Assembly (NCBI GenBank): GCA_028275195.1
Contig: JAPWVC010000015.1
Coordinates: 1-17,239, forward strand
Length of the DNA: 17,239 nucleotides
Reading direction: 5' to 3'
Source of the DNA: Candidatus Acetothermia bacterium
Lineage (GTDB): Bacteria > Bipolaricaulota > Bipolaricaulia > RBG-16-55-9 > JANLFV01
Shown one piece after another: positions 1 to 6,758 of the stretch. Position 1 is the stretch's first letter. Each line of letters begins with the position of its first letter. The notes beneath the pieces were generated by a model. It had not been told where the DNA came from. It ran no database searches and worked only from the letters and a program-made list of their open reading frames with translations. A program made the position numbers and the translations under genes.

Positions 1-88
1 CGACCCGCTCGCCCTCGACGGTGAGGAGGAAGTGCTCCGGCTCGTCCTGGAGCGGGTGATACGGTCCGATCGGGATCTTCGAGGGCAT
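1..88 (-). CDS. Group 4 hydrogenase / NuoD-like large subunit, N-terminal fragment
   Basis: Only the first 29 residues are in the window; the gene runs off the left edge. They read MPSKIPIGPYHP then LQDEPEHFLLTVEGERV, the characteristic N-terminus of group 4 [NiFe] hydrogenase large subunits (EchE/MbhL/HycE) and of complex I NuoD. The MbhL at 6759-8000 has the similar IPIGPTHP and LEGERV. The ATG follows a strong AAGGAGGA Shine-Dalgarno and lies 1 base after the TAA of the upstream fusion gene, so it is the last visible gene of the minus-strand operon. The nickel-binding CxxC motifs would lie outside the window, so it cannot be said whether this is an active hydrogenase or a complex I-like nickel-less homologue. 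Confidence 0.85.
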   Translation of the reverse strand, partial: MPSKIPIGPYHPLQDEPEHFLLTVEGERV

Positions 89-89
89 C

Positions 90-1070
90 TTAGGTCCTCC
101 TTCCGTCAAGATCCTCGAGCTTGAAGTCCTTCCTCAAGGGGTAGACATCGTCGGGGATCTCCTCGGCCTTGAGCAGCCTTTCAGGCCGGGGATGGCCGAT
201 GAACTCCACGCCCAAGAGCTCACGGATCTCCCGCTCGATGAACTCCGCGGCGGGGAGGAGAGCCGCGATGCTCGGGGCTTTGGGCTCCGCGCGGGGGAGG
301 GCCGTCCGCAGGCTCACCATCATCCCCGCCCGGTCGAAGGAGATATGGTATAAGAGCTCGATCTCGTTAGATTCAGGCTTATCGACCCCCGAGGCCGTGG
401 CTAGCCGGCCCTCCTTCTGGAAGAGGTGCTGGGCCACCTCCCTTAAGGCCTGGGGGCTCGTCCGGAGGTAGAGCCTCCGCTCGCTCTCCCGGTCGAGCTG
501 GACCTTCTCAGCGATCCCCTCCAAGAGGGCCCGCACGAAGGCCGCACGAGCGGCCTCGGCCTCCAGGAGCCTCTTTAGCGCGGCCCTCACCGGCTCCCCG
601 CCGGGGACGCACCTTTCAGGGGAGGCCTCCCCGCGGGCCAGGGCCTGGGCATAGGCGAAGCAGGTGGGATACCCGCAGACATCTCCGGAGCAGTTGAACC
701 CCGGGAGGGCCCGGCGGAGCCTCCTCCCCAGGGGCGAGAGGAGCTGTATATCCTCTTTCTCTTCCTCGACCTCCTCGCCTGGCCAGCGCTCGACCAGCTT
801 CTCTTCGAGCTGGATCACCAGGTCAGTCTCGACCGGGAGCTGGCAGGCCAGGACCCAGCCGGCCTTCCGCAGGTCCTCGCTCAGCGGCCCGAAATACTCC
901 TCCTTCGGCTCCTTCAGCCCCTCGAGGGCCTTGACCCGGCACATCCCGCAGCTCCCTACCCCCCCGCAGTTGCTCATCAGCCGATAGCCCTTCTCCGCGA
1001 GGGCCTCGAGGAGCTTCGTCCCCGCTTTGACCTCGATCTCGGCCTCGCGATTGGCGATCTTGACCTTCAT
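90..1070 (-). CDS. Fusion: [2Fe-2S] ferredoxin + Fes-type [4Fe-4S] domain + NuoC/MbhK-like domain
   Basis: A 326-residue protein with three parts. Residues 1-90 form a [2Fe-2S] ferredoxin with Cys35, Cys41, Cys44 (NCGGVGSCGMC) and Cys76 (LACQ). After an acidic linker (about 98-107), residues 110-160 match the single [4Fe-4S] 'Fes' domain seen in RnfB and corrinoid proteins: Cys127, Cys132 and Cys137 in NCSGDVCGYPTC, and Cys154 in RCVPGG. Residues about 195-320 match the 30-kDa NuoC / EchD / MbhK subunit, including REIRELLGVEFIGHP and VYPLRKDF near the end. NuoC-like subunits normally carry no cofactor (compare the 164-residue mbhK at 7988-8482), so the N-terminal half adds an electron entry or exit route to the second group 4 complex. 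It starts at ATG 1070, 1 base after the NuoB-like stop. Cofactor content is read from the cysteine motifs; the electron donor is unknown. Confidence 0.9.
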   Translation of the reverse strand: MKVKIANREAEIEVKAGTKLLEALAEKGYRLMSNCGGVGSCGMCRVKALEGLKEPKEEYFGPLSEDLRKAGWVLACQLPVETDLVIQLEEKLVERWPGEEVEEEKEDIQLLSPLGRRLRRALPGFNCSGDVCGYPTCFAYAQALARGEASPERCVPGGEPVRAALKRLLEAEAARAAFVRALLEGIAEKVQLDRESERRLYLRTSPQALREVAQHLFQKEGRLATASGVDKPESNEIELLYHISFDRAGMMVSLRTALPRAEPKAPSIAALLPAAEFIEREIRELLGVEFIGHPRPERLLKAEEIPDDVYPLRKDFKLEDLDGRRT

Positions 1071-1071
1071 T

Positions 1072-1557
1072 TCAGCCCCGCTCTAGCAATAGCTTCAGCC
1101 CCTTGACCACCCCGAGGATGATCGCCTCCGGCTTGGGCGGGCAGCCGGGGACATTGACCACGATCGTATCTTCCTTTAAGACCTCCCGGACCACCCGCTC
1201 CACCGGCCCGACCGTGTTATAGGAGTTGTGGAAGATCCCCTTGTTCGCGCCGCAGGCCCCCAAGGCCACGATGATGTAGGGCTTGGGGACCTGGCGGCAG
1301 ATCTCGATGAACCTCGGGAGGACCTTCCGGTTCATCATCCCCGTGACCATCAGGACATCGGCATGGCGGGGTGAGCCCACCAGCTTGATCCCGAACCGCT
1401 CGACATCATATCGCGGGGTGAGGCAGTCCAATAGCTCGATATCGCAGTTATTGCAAGTCCCCGTGGCGAGATGGTAGACCCAGGGGGACTTCGTCACCCC
1501 CCAGGCCCGCCAGTTCAGCCGCTTAGAGTTAGAGCCACCTGATCCCAACTCGATCAC
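1072..1557 (-). CDS. NuoB/MbhJ-like group 4 hydrogenase small subunit
   Basis: A 161-residue NuoB/MbhJ/EchC homologue expected to hold the proximal [4Fe-4S] cluster that passes electrons to or from the large subunit. The four usual ligands are visible: CNNC near residue 35, the Cys in LGACG, and the Cys in VPGCPP. The stretch PRYDVERFGIKLVGSPRHAD is typical of Mbh-type small subunits and is shared with the MbhJ domain of the fusion at 12975-14849. The ATG start used here overlaps the NuoH-like gene by 29 bases. An internal GTG near 1499 (VTKSPWVYHL) would give a length closer to compact MbhJ proteins, so the start is uncertain. It ends 1 base before the fusion gene. Confidence 0.9.
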   Translation of the reverse strand: MIELGSGGSNSKRLNWRAWGVTKSPWVYHLATGTCNNCDIELLDCLTPRYDVERFGIKLVGSPRHADVLMVTGMMNRKVLPRFIEICRQVPKPYIIVALGACGANKGIFHNSYNTVGPVERVVREVLKEDTIVVNVPGCPPKPEAIILGVVKGLKLLLERG

Positions 1558-2449
1558 CTATGAGCGCCAAAATTAGGGCCAGCAGGGCTAAGCCGAGCCC
1601 ATAGCGCCAGAAGAACCGGATCGCCTGGTCGATCCTCAACCGGGGGTTAGTGTTCTTGATGAGGATGATCGCGAGCAAGACCCCCAAATACTTCAAGAGC
1701 CCCCAGAGCCACCCCAGCCCGCGGAAGTCGATCCCCCCAAGAAAGATGGTCATGAGGAAGAGCGGCAAGATGAAGAGCATCATCACCTGGGTGAGCTTGA
1801 AGAGGGCGAGCGGCGGGCCGGAATACTCTAGATAGGGCCCGGCCATGATCTCCGTCTCCGCCTCGGCGATGTCGAACGGGGCGAACCCCAGCTTCGCCTG
1901 GATCGCCAAGAGCGCTATGAAAAAGGCGATCACCCCCGAGAGGCTTCCGATGGAGATGGTATTCCCCAGCTTGCTAAGAAGGATCGAATCGGCCTTGAGG
2001 ATCGCCACGATCACCGCTAGGACGAGCGAGACCTCATAGGCCAGAACTAGCTTGATCTCCCGGCTCGCGCCCAAGATCGAGACCGGGTTCCCCGAGGCGA
2101 GCCCGCCTAAGATGACTGAGAGCGAAGGGAGGACCAAGAGGTAGAGCAGGACGATCAGGTCCCCGAGGAAGGACCTCCCGAGATTGGCCTTCCACAGGAT
2201 CAGCGAGGCGAGGGTCGCCCCGGCGAACCCCAGGACCGGGGCGAGGAGGAAGAGCCCCCGGTTCGCCCCGAGGGGGACGAGGGTCTCCTTCCCCGCGAGC
2301 TTGATCAGGTCATATAGAGGCTGGAGATGCGGCGGCCCGACCCGCCACTGGACGAGGGCCGAGACCCGCCGCTCGAACCAGCTCGAGAGGAGCCCGATCA
2401 CCGCGGCGAAGAGCATCCCCGGGTAGAAGATCAGCTCGAGGATCACCAT
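1529..2449 (-). CDS. NuoH/MbhM/EchB-like membrane subunit of the second complex
   Basis: A 306-residue, strongly hydrophobic protein with about eight membrane spans. It is the membrane subunit that anchors the peripheral arm of group 4 hydrogenases and complex I and contributes to coupling. Family marks are VQWRVGPPHLQPLYDLIKL near residue 35 and FDIAEAETEIMAGPYLEYSG around residues 195-215. The latter is the conserved acidic loop facing the quinone-like cavity in complex I. The ATG (ATGGTGA) overlaps the stop of the possible 28-residue ORF. It is a paralogue of mbhM at 5768-6757. No Mrp-like antiporter gene accompanies it inside the window. Confidence 0.92.
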   Translation of the reverse strand: MVILELIFYPGMLFAAVIGLLSSWFERRVSALVQWRVGPPHLQPLYDLIKLAGKETLVPLGANRGLFLLAPVLGFAGATLASLILWKANLGRSFLGDLIVLLYLLVLPSLSVILGGLASGNPVSILGASREIKLVLAYEVSLVLAVIVAILKADSILLSKLGNTISIGSLSGVIAFFIALLAIQAKLGFAPFDIAEAETEIMAGPYLEYSGPPLALFKLTQVMMLFILPLFLMTIFLGGIDFRGLGWLWGLLKYLGVLLAIILIKNTNPRLRIDQAIRFFWRYGLGLALLALILALIGDRVGIRWL

Positions 2450-2529
2450 ATTACCCCAAGCTCCCCGGCAAATCTGGCTAGATTTATAGCAGTCACCATG
2501 GCCTGGGTCAAGTCGAGATCATCAAGCAT
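2443..2529 (-). CDS. Possible 28-residue mini-ORF between the MvhA-like and NuoH-like genes
   Basis: A 28-codon frame, MLDDLDLTQAM to GELGVIW, fills the only gap in this otherwise gapless operon. Its ATG overlaps the stop of the MvhA-like gene (ATGCTTGA). Its TGA overlaps the ATG of the NuoH-like gene in the pattern ATGGTGA, the same junction found between mbhB and mbhC at 9374-9380. A GGGGG tract lies 7 bases upstream as a weak ribosome site. It has no cysteines and no recognisable motif, and looks like one short helix. It could be a small subunit, a coupling device for re-initiation, or just spacer. No homologue is recognised. Confidence 0.35.
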   Translation of the reverse strand: MLDDLDLTQAMVTAINLARFAGELGVIW

Positions 2530-3874
2530 AACTGAGCCCCCAGCCGCGCAAGGGGAGGATCACCCGTTCGAGCCCATCTCCCTCGAAGTAAGCCCTAGCT
2601 GCTCTCTCGACCACCAGGTTCAGCCGGGCCTGGTTCGCCTCGACCGGCAAGAGGAGCCGGGCCGAGGTGACCACTCCCCGCTCGTCCGTCTGGTAATGAT
2701 GGATCACCGTCCCATCCGGGGCCTCGACCGCGCCGCAGCCCTCCTTCGGGGTGGCCGTCGGGAGGGCTCGGACCTTGGGGTCGATGAGCTCCGGATCGCT
2801 CGCTAGCTCCTGGACCCGCTCGGCAGCGTAGACCATCTCCACGGCCCTTGCCCAGTGGACCGCCAGGTTCGAGTGGGCCGGCCTCCCCAAGGCAGCAAAG
2901 AACTCCTCATAGGCCGCCTGGGCCTGGGGGGTGCTCAAGCCAGCCGCAGCATTCAGCCGCGCCAGTGGCCCGACGGCCAGGAGCCCGGAATCCGGCCCAT
3001 CTTGGAAGCCCTTCCAGCCCACACCTTTGAGGAAGGCGAACCAGCAGAAGCTCCAGGGCTCGCGGTGCAACCCGATCTGATCGGCATAGCCTCGGGCCGG
3101 GAACTTTGCGAACTCTCGCCCCTCAGGGTCAACGATCCTGATCTGGCCGTCGTAGAGGGCCAGTCGGCCCTGGGCGTCAACCAGGCCCATATAGTAAGTC
3201 CTCGCGGTGTAGGCCTCGGAGCGGAGGAGCTCCATGTATTCAGGGTCCTTGAGCGTTAGCCCCTTGAATAGCTCCAGGGTCCGGAGGGCAAGCTCGAGGG
3301 CCTTGGCCGCGGCGGCCTGGAACCTCTTCTGATCCTTATCCGTTAGGGGCTTGGCGATCCCACCGGGGAGGCCCATGACGGGGTTGATCGTCTTCCCCCC
3401 GGCGAGAAGCAGGAGCCCGCGGAGCTCCCGCCTGAGCCCGATCACCTGCTTCACCAGCTCCGGATCGAGCCTGGCCGCCAGGGCGAAGAAGCTCCGCTCG
3501 GCCTTAGGTGTTCGGGGACCGAGGAAGAGGTCCGGCCCGGCGAGATAGAAGATCTGGAAGGCATGGCTATCGAAGATCGCGATAGTGTGGAGCAGCTCGC
3601 GGACCTTCTTCGCCGCCGGAGGGGGCTCGACCTTGTATAGGTCGTCCAGGGCCTTCGTCGCAGCCATGTGGTGGGCCCAGGGGGCGAACCCATTGATCCG
3701 GGAGACGAGCTGGGGGAGATACTCCGCTTGGCGGCCGACGAGGAACTTCTCGAACCCGCGGAGGGCCGGGACTTGGAGGTAGGCCCGCTCTACACGGCCG
3801 TCCTCGAGGGCGAGGGTGATCTGCCCCTGGCCCTCGAGCCGGGCGAGGAGGTCGAAGGTCATCGTCCTAGCCAT
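2522..3874 (-). CDS. Group 3 (Mvh/Vhu-type) hydrogenase large-subunit homologue lacking all Ni-binding cysteines
   Basis: A 450-residue protein clearly related to MvhA/VhuA. Shared marks are ARLEGQ at 11-16, ALRGFEKFLVGR around 37-48, GGKTINPVMGLPGG around 159-172, and GCGAVEAPDGTVIHHY near 379-394. The catalytic site is gone. The N-terminal RxCGxC motif reads RINGFAP, with Asn61 and Ala64 in place of the cysteines. The C-terminal DPCxxCxxH motif is missing because the protein stops at RGWGLSYA. The His of RxEGH is Gln16, and the active-site Arg of EAPRG is Asp (about 387). The Glu of RxEG (Glu14) remains. The frame is intact over 1.35 kb, and no other frame restores the missing end, so this looks like a retained nickel-less subunit rather than a pseudogene. 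The start is ATG 3874, overlapping mvhG by 8 bases; ATG 3862 is an alternative. It has no C-terminal tail for a maturation protease. Its role is inferred to be structural, electron-transferring, or binding of another ligand, as with NuoD in complex I. Confidence 0.9.
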   Translation of the reverse strand: MARTMTFDLLARLEGQGQITLALEDGRVERAYLQVPALRGFEKFLVGRQAEYLPQLVSRINGFAPWAHHMAATKALDDLYKVEPPPAAKKVRELLHTIAIFDSHAFQIFYLAGPDLFLGPRTPKAERSFFALAARLDPELVKQVIGLRRELRGLLLLAGGKTINPVMGLPGGIAKPLTDKDQKRFQAAAAKALELALRTLELFKGLTLKDPEYMELLRSEAYTARTYYMGLVDAQGRLALYDGQIRIVDPEGREFAKFPARGYADQIGLHREPWSFCWFAFLKGVGWKGFQDGPDSGLLAVGPLARLNAAAGLSTPQAQAAYEEFFAALGRPAHSNLAVHWARAVEMVYAAERVQELASDPELIDPKVRALPTATPKEGCGAVEAPDGTVIHHYQTDERGVVTSARLLLPVEANQARLNLVVERAARAYFEGDGLERVILPLRGWGLSYA

Positions 3875-4799
3875 GGCGGCTCTCCTGGAGATTGAGCGAC
3901 AATGAGGCGAGGCTGTAGAGGTAGAAGACCCCGGCGGGATCGGGCAGGCCGGCGTTCGCCCGCTCCAGCTCGGCCTCATCCCCATAGGAGATGAGCGAGG
4001 CGAGGGCGGAGAGGGCCCTCGTCCCATAGTCTTTGGCCCGCTCGCTCGGGCCGAAGCAGCCGGTGCAGGGCATGTTCCCACGGATGCAGAGGGCTCCGCA
4101 TCCGGCCCGAGTGGCCGGGCCCATGCAGGGGAGCCCCTGGGCCAGGAAGCACATATTCGGGTCGACGATAGCCTTATGGAACCGCTTGACCTCGGGGATG
4201 AGGAACTTCTTCGGCTTGGTCTCCCTCCGGGGGCAGACGGAGCAGAGGATCTTGTCAGGGACGAAGTTCGTCCCCTTCGGCGGGAGGTTCCCCTCAAGGA
4301 GGGCATTCAAGGCGATCGTGATCCACTGGGGCAGGGGCGGGCAACCAGGGAGGTAATAATCGACCTCGATGACCCGGTCCAGGGGCTTAATGTGCTCCTG
4401 GAGCTGGGGGAGGAGCCCGGGCTCCCCTTGGCCCGGGGCCGAGCCATCAAAAGAATAGTGCTCTTTCATCGCTTCCAGCCCGAAGAGGTTCCAAAGCCCC
4501 GGGACCCCGCCGAGCTGGGCACAAGCCCCGAAGGCCACGATATTCTTGGACTTCTTCCGCAAGAGGGCGGCCAGCCCCTCATGAGCCGAACTGTTCACCA
4601 CCCCGCTGATGAACGCAAGGTCGAGCCCCCCATCGGGGAGCTGCTCGAGCTCCTCGCGGGTGGAGTCCATTACCAGCGGCCAGAGGAAGAGCTCGGCCTT
4701 CTCATGGAGGTCCAGGAGCCCCTCGCCGAGGTCGAGCATCGTGGCCTCACAGCCGCCGCAGCTCCCGCACCAATAGAAAGCGATCTTCGGCTTGGCCAA
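3867..4799 (-). CDS. mvhG: Group 3 (Mvh-type) [NiFe] hydrogenase small subunit, Fe-S clusters intact
   Basis: A 310-residue homologue of the F420-non-reducing hydrogenase small subunit (MvhG/VhuG), a soluble protein carrying three [4Fe-4S] clusters between the large subunit and its partner. The proximal cluster ligands are in WCGSCGGCE (Cys11/14/17), GAC (Cys93) and PGC (Cys153). Further cysteines sit at 186, 189, 217, 225, 234, 238, 245 and 248 (CSVC, CFLAQGLPC, CGALC, CTGC), enough for the other two. All ligands are therefore kept although the partner large subunit has lost its nickel site. The start is a TTG just after GGAGGAG; no nearby ATG gives the complete N-terminal motif. It is the first gene of the minus-strand operon. 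No MvhD or HdrABC gene is in the window. Confidence 0.9.
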   Translation of the reverse strand: MAKPKIAFYWCGSCGGCEATMLDLGEGLLDLHEKAELFLWPLVMDSTREELEQLPDGGLDLAFISGVVNSSAHEGLAALLRKKSKNIVAFGACAQLGGVPGLWNLFGLEAMKEHYSFDGSAPGQGEPGLLPQLQEHIKPLDRVIEVDYYLPGCPPLPQWITIALNALLEGNLPPKGTNFVPDKILCSVCPRRETKPKKFLIPEVKRFHKAIVDPNMCFLAQGLPCMGPATRAGCGALCIRGNMPCTGCFGPSERAKDYGTRALSALASLISYGDEAELERANAGLPDPAGVFYLYSLASLSLNLQESRHG

Positions 4800-4849
4800 C
4801 TCTCCTCCGCCGCCGATCTTAGGCCGCTCCTGGAGTGGCTCCTATGACC

Positions 4850-4879
4850 CATATCGGCCCTGGGGATGATCTCGGTCAA
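4850..4879 (-). promoter_or_regulatory. Candidate sigma70 promoter for the mvhG-like operon
   Basis: On the minus strand TTGACC (4879-4874) is a 5/6 match to the -35 box. It is followed after 18 bases by GATATG (4855-4850), a weak -10 box. It lies in the 119-base gap between the divergent mvhG-like gene and the protease gene. Confidence 0.3.
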
Positions 4880-4900
4880 TGGCCCCAGCTCTAGACCCGT

Positions 4901-4906
4901 TAGAAT
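4901..4906 (+). promoter_or_regulatory. Candidate -10 box for the protease gene
   Basis: TAGAAT (5/6 match to TATAAT) ends 12 bases before the ATG at 4919. This would give a 5' leader of only about 6 bases, with no Shine-Dalgarno. No convincing -35 box is visible. Confidence 0.3.
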
Positions 4907-4918
4907 GAGCCCGAGCAA

Positions 4919-5356
4919 ATGAAGCTCCTCCTCGGAGTCGGGAACGAACTTCTGGGCGATGACGGCCTCGGGCCCTACCTCGCCAGGAATTTCGCCGCCC
5001 CGGGCTGGCTCGCACTGGACTGCGGGACCGTCCCGGAGAATTTTACGGCTCTAGTCAAGCGCTACCGGCCTGAGAGGCTGGTCCTCGTCGATGCCGCGGA
5101 GATGAGCCTTGCGCCAGGCGAGTTCCGCCGCCTCAAGCTGGAGCAGGTGGATACGATGTTCATCAGCACCCACACGATCCCGATCTCCCAGCTCATCTCT
5201 TATCTAGAGGGCTATTGCGGTGAGGTCATCCTCATCGGGGTCCAGCCCAAGCGGCTCGAGCTGGGGGCCGGCCTGAGCGAGGAGGTCCTCCGAGGGATAG
5301 AGCGGCTCATCGCGATCTTAAAAGCCGAGGCCTTCGAGGAGCTCGCTCCCGGCTAG
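4919..5356 (+). CDS. hycI: [NiFe] hydrogenase maturation protease, HycI/HyaD family
   Basis: A 145-residue cytoplasmic endopeptidase of the HycI/HyaD family. After nickel insertion these proteases remove a short C-terminal tail from the hydrogenase large subunit. The N-terminal GVGNELLGDDGLGP is the family signature, with the metal-sensing Asp/Glu in the GDDG region. VLVDAAEM in the middle and STHTIP carry the other conserved acidic and His residues. Length is normal for the family (about 145-165). It lies alone on the plus strand between two minus-strand hydrogenase operons. The likely substrate is MbhL (6759-8000), which has a 30-residue tail after its DPCIACMDR motif. The nickel-less MvhA-like protein has no tail to cut. 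The other large subunit (1-88) cannot be judged. Confidence 0.9.
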   Translation: MKLLLGVGNELLGDDGLGPYLARNFAAPGWLALDCGTVPENFTALVKRYRPERLVLVDAAEMSLAPGEFRRLKLEQVDTMFISTHTIPISQLISYLEGYCGEVILIGVQPKRLELGAGLSEEVLRGIERLIAILKAEAFEELAPG

Positions 5357-5376
5357 GTAGGCTGGGGATGGGGATA

Positions 5377-5757
5377 CTACTCCAGGACTAGGTTCTTGGA
5401 GTATTTGTTGTAATCGGCGAGGAGGAACTCGTTGCTCATCTCGATCGCGTCCGCGGGGCAGATGTCGGTGCACTGGCCGCAGAAGGTGCACCTCGCGAGG
5501 TAAAAGCGGACCTTCTTCTCCTGGGGGACGAACTGGATCACATTGGCGGGGCAGACCCGCCCGCACTGCTCGCAGCCCACGCACTTATCGCGGTGGTAGA
5601 TGAGCTTCCCCCGGAAGCGCGGGGGAGTGGGGACCGGCGGGACGATCGGCTTCCCCGACTTCAGGAAGGAGATGATCGACTTGGGCATATATTTGGCGGG
5701 GAACTTGTTCGTCGCCGGCTTCTTGAAGAGCTGCTCGATGATCTGGGCCAGGATCAT
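5377..5757 (-). CDS. mbhN: MbhN/NuoI/HycF-like ferredoxin subunit, 2x[4Fe-4S]
   Basis: A 126-residue polyferredoxin subunit that relays electrons from the soluble donor toward the small subunit of the membrane hydrogenase. Two classical sites are present: Cys59/62/65/69 (CVGCEQCGRVCP) and Cys90/93/96/100 (CTFCGQCTDICP), which together bind two [4Fe-4S] clusters. The hydrophobic, basic N-terminus (ILAQIIEQLFKKP) fits docking at the membrane face, as in NuoI. It is the last gene of the minus-strand mbhKLMN operon, 10 bases after mbhM, and converges with the protease gene across a 20-base gap with no obvious terminator hairpin. Confidence 0.93.
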   Translation of the reverse strand: MILAQIIEQLFKKPATNKFPAKYMPKSIISFLKSGKPIVPPVPTPPRFRGKLIYHRDKCVGCEQCGRVCPANVIQFVPQEKKVRFYLARCTFCGQCTDICPADAIEMSNEFLLADYNKYSKNLVLE

Positions 5758-5767
5758 TCCCCCTCCT

Positions 5768-6757
5768 TTACATGAAGAAGAGCCCGTCCAGGACGATCAG
5801 GACCAGCCCGGCCAGGGCCACCCCGGTGAGCGGGACCCAGAAGCTGTAGGCTACCTGGCTCACCTTTAGCCTTGCCGCCGCCACCCGCACGATAGTGACC
5901 GCGATCAGGATGATCAGGAAGAGCTTGACCAGGAAGAAGACGGTGTCCACGACTCCCCCGGCCGCGCCGGCCAGCCCGAGGACCCCACCGAGCCGATAAG
6001 GGAAGAAGAGGGCGAGGATCAGCGCCCCCATCACCACGGTCTTCACCGCATCGGCTATGCGGAGGAGCGCCAGGTTCCGCCCGGAATACTCGACCGTCAC
6101 CCCCCCGGCCAGCTCGGTCTCCGCCTCGGCGATGTCGAACGGGATCTTCGACAGCTCGGCTGGCATCACCAGGAGGAGGACCCCCACGAGGAGGATGGCC
6201 CCGATGAACCCCAGCGGCCCAAGATAAGCCCAGATCGGATGGGCGGCGATCTCCTTCAAGGAGAAGGCCGTGATCCCCGGGAGCGCCCGATCCAACCGCC
6301 AGGCTAAGGCCACGATCGCCGCCGCCAGGGGGAGCTCATAGCTCATCATCATCACGATCTCCCGCTGGGCCCCGATCACCGCGTAGGGCGAGCCGGAGGC
6401 GAACCCGCCGATCGCCAGGGCCACGGCCGGAAGGGCTAAAAGATAGAGGACCAAGATGAGGTCCCCATAGCCGCTGAAGAGCGGCCGCTGGTCCCCCAAG
6501 GGAAGGTAGAAGAGGACCGTCACGACCGCCGCGAGAGCCAGGAACGGCGCGCCGTTGTAGATCCAGGGGATCGCATTCTCCGGGACGATGTTCTCCTTCA
6601 CCAGGAGCTTCTTGATGTCCCGGAAGGGCTGGACGATCGGGGGCCCGATCCGGGCCTGCATCCTCGCGGCCAGCTTCCGGTCAACACCCTGATAGATGAG
6701 CCCGAGGATCACCCCCCCGAAGAGGATCACCACCGAACCCCAGAAGAGTTGGACCAT
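5768..6757 (-). CDS. mbhM: MbhM/NuoH/EchB-like membrane subunit
   Basis: A 329-residue integral membrane protein with about eight spans that connects the hydrogenase arm to the ion-translocating arm. Conserved family parts are RMQARIGPPIVQPFRDIKKL near residue 35, GGFASGSPYAVIGAQREIVM around the middle, and FDIAEAETELAGGVTVEYSG, the conserved acidic loop. The start is ATG 6757, where the hydrophobic N-terminus (MVQLFWGSVVILFGG) begins; upstream in-frame codons overlap mbhL and encode an arginine-rich stretch, so they are rejected. Its stop is 10 bases before mbhN. Confidence 0.93.
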   Translation of the reverse strand: MVQLFWGSVVILFGGVILGLIYQGVDRKLAARMQARIGPPIVQPFRDIKKLLVKENIVPENAIPWIYNGAPFLALAAVVTVLFYLPLGDQRPLFSGYGDLILVLYLLALPAVALAIGGFASGSPYAVIGAQREIVMMMSYELPLAAAIVALAWRLDRALPGITAFSLKEIAAHPIWAYLGPLGFIGAILLVGVLLLVMPAELSKIPFDIAEAETELAGGVTVEYSGRNLALLRIADAVKTVVMGALILALFFPYRLGGVLGLAGAAGGVVDTVFFLVKLFLIILIAVTIVRVAAARLKVSQVAYSFWVPLTGVALAGLVLIVLDGLFFM

Positions 6758-6758
6758 C

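Noticed and set aside
2443..2535. A frameshift hiding the missing DPCxxC end of the MvhA-like protein
   Set aside because: All three frames after the stop were read. None contains cysteines or a DPCxxC motif before the NuoH-like start.
3875..4306. In-frame N-terminal extension of the MvhA-like gene giving 594 residues
   Set aside because: The extension is antisense-frame-like, Ser/Arg/Pro-rich and lies wholly inside mvhG; family homology begins at the ATG near 3874.
4670..4918. 82-codon minus-strand frame upstream of mvhG
   Set aside because: Mostly overlaps mvhG in another frame, with shadow-like Ser/Arg composition; no ribosome site or homology.
5357..5376. Terminator between the convergent protease and mbhN genes
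   Set aside because: The 20-base gap has no stable hairpin or T-run.
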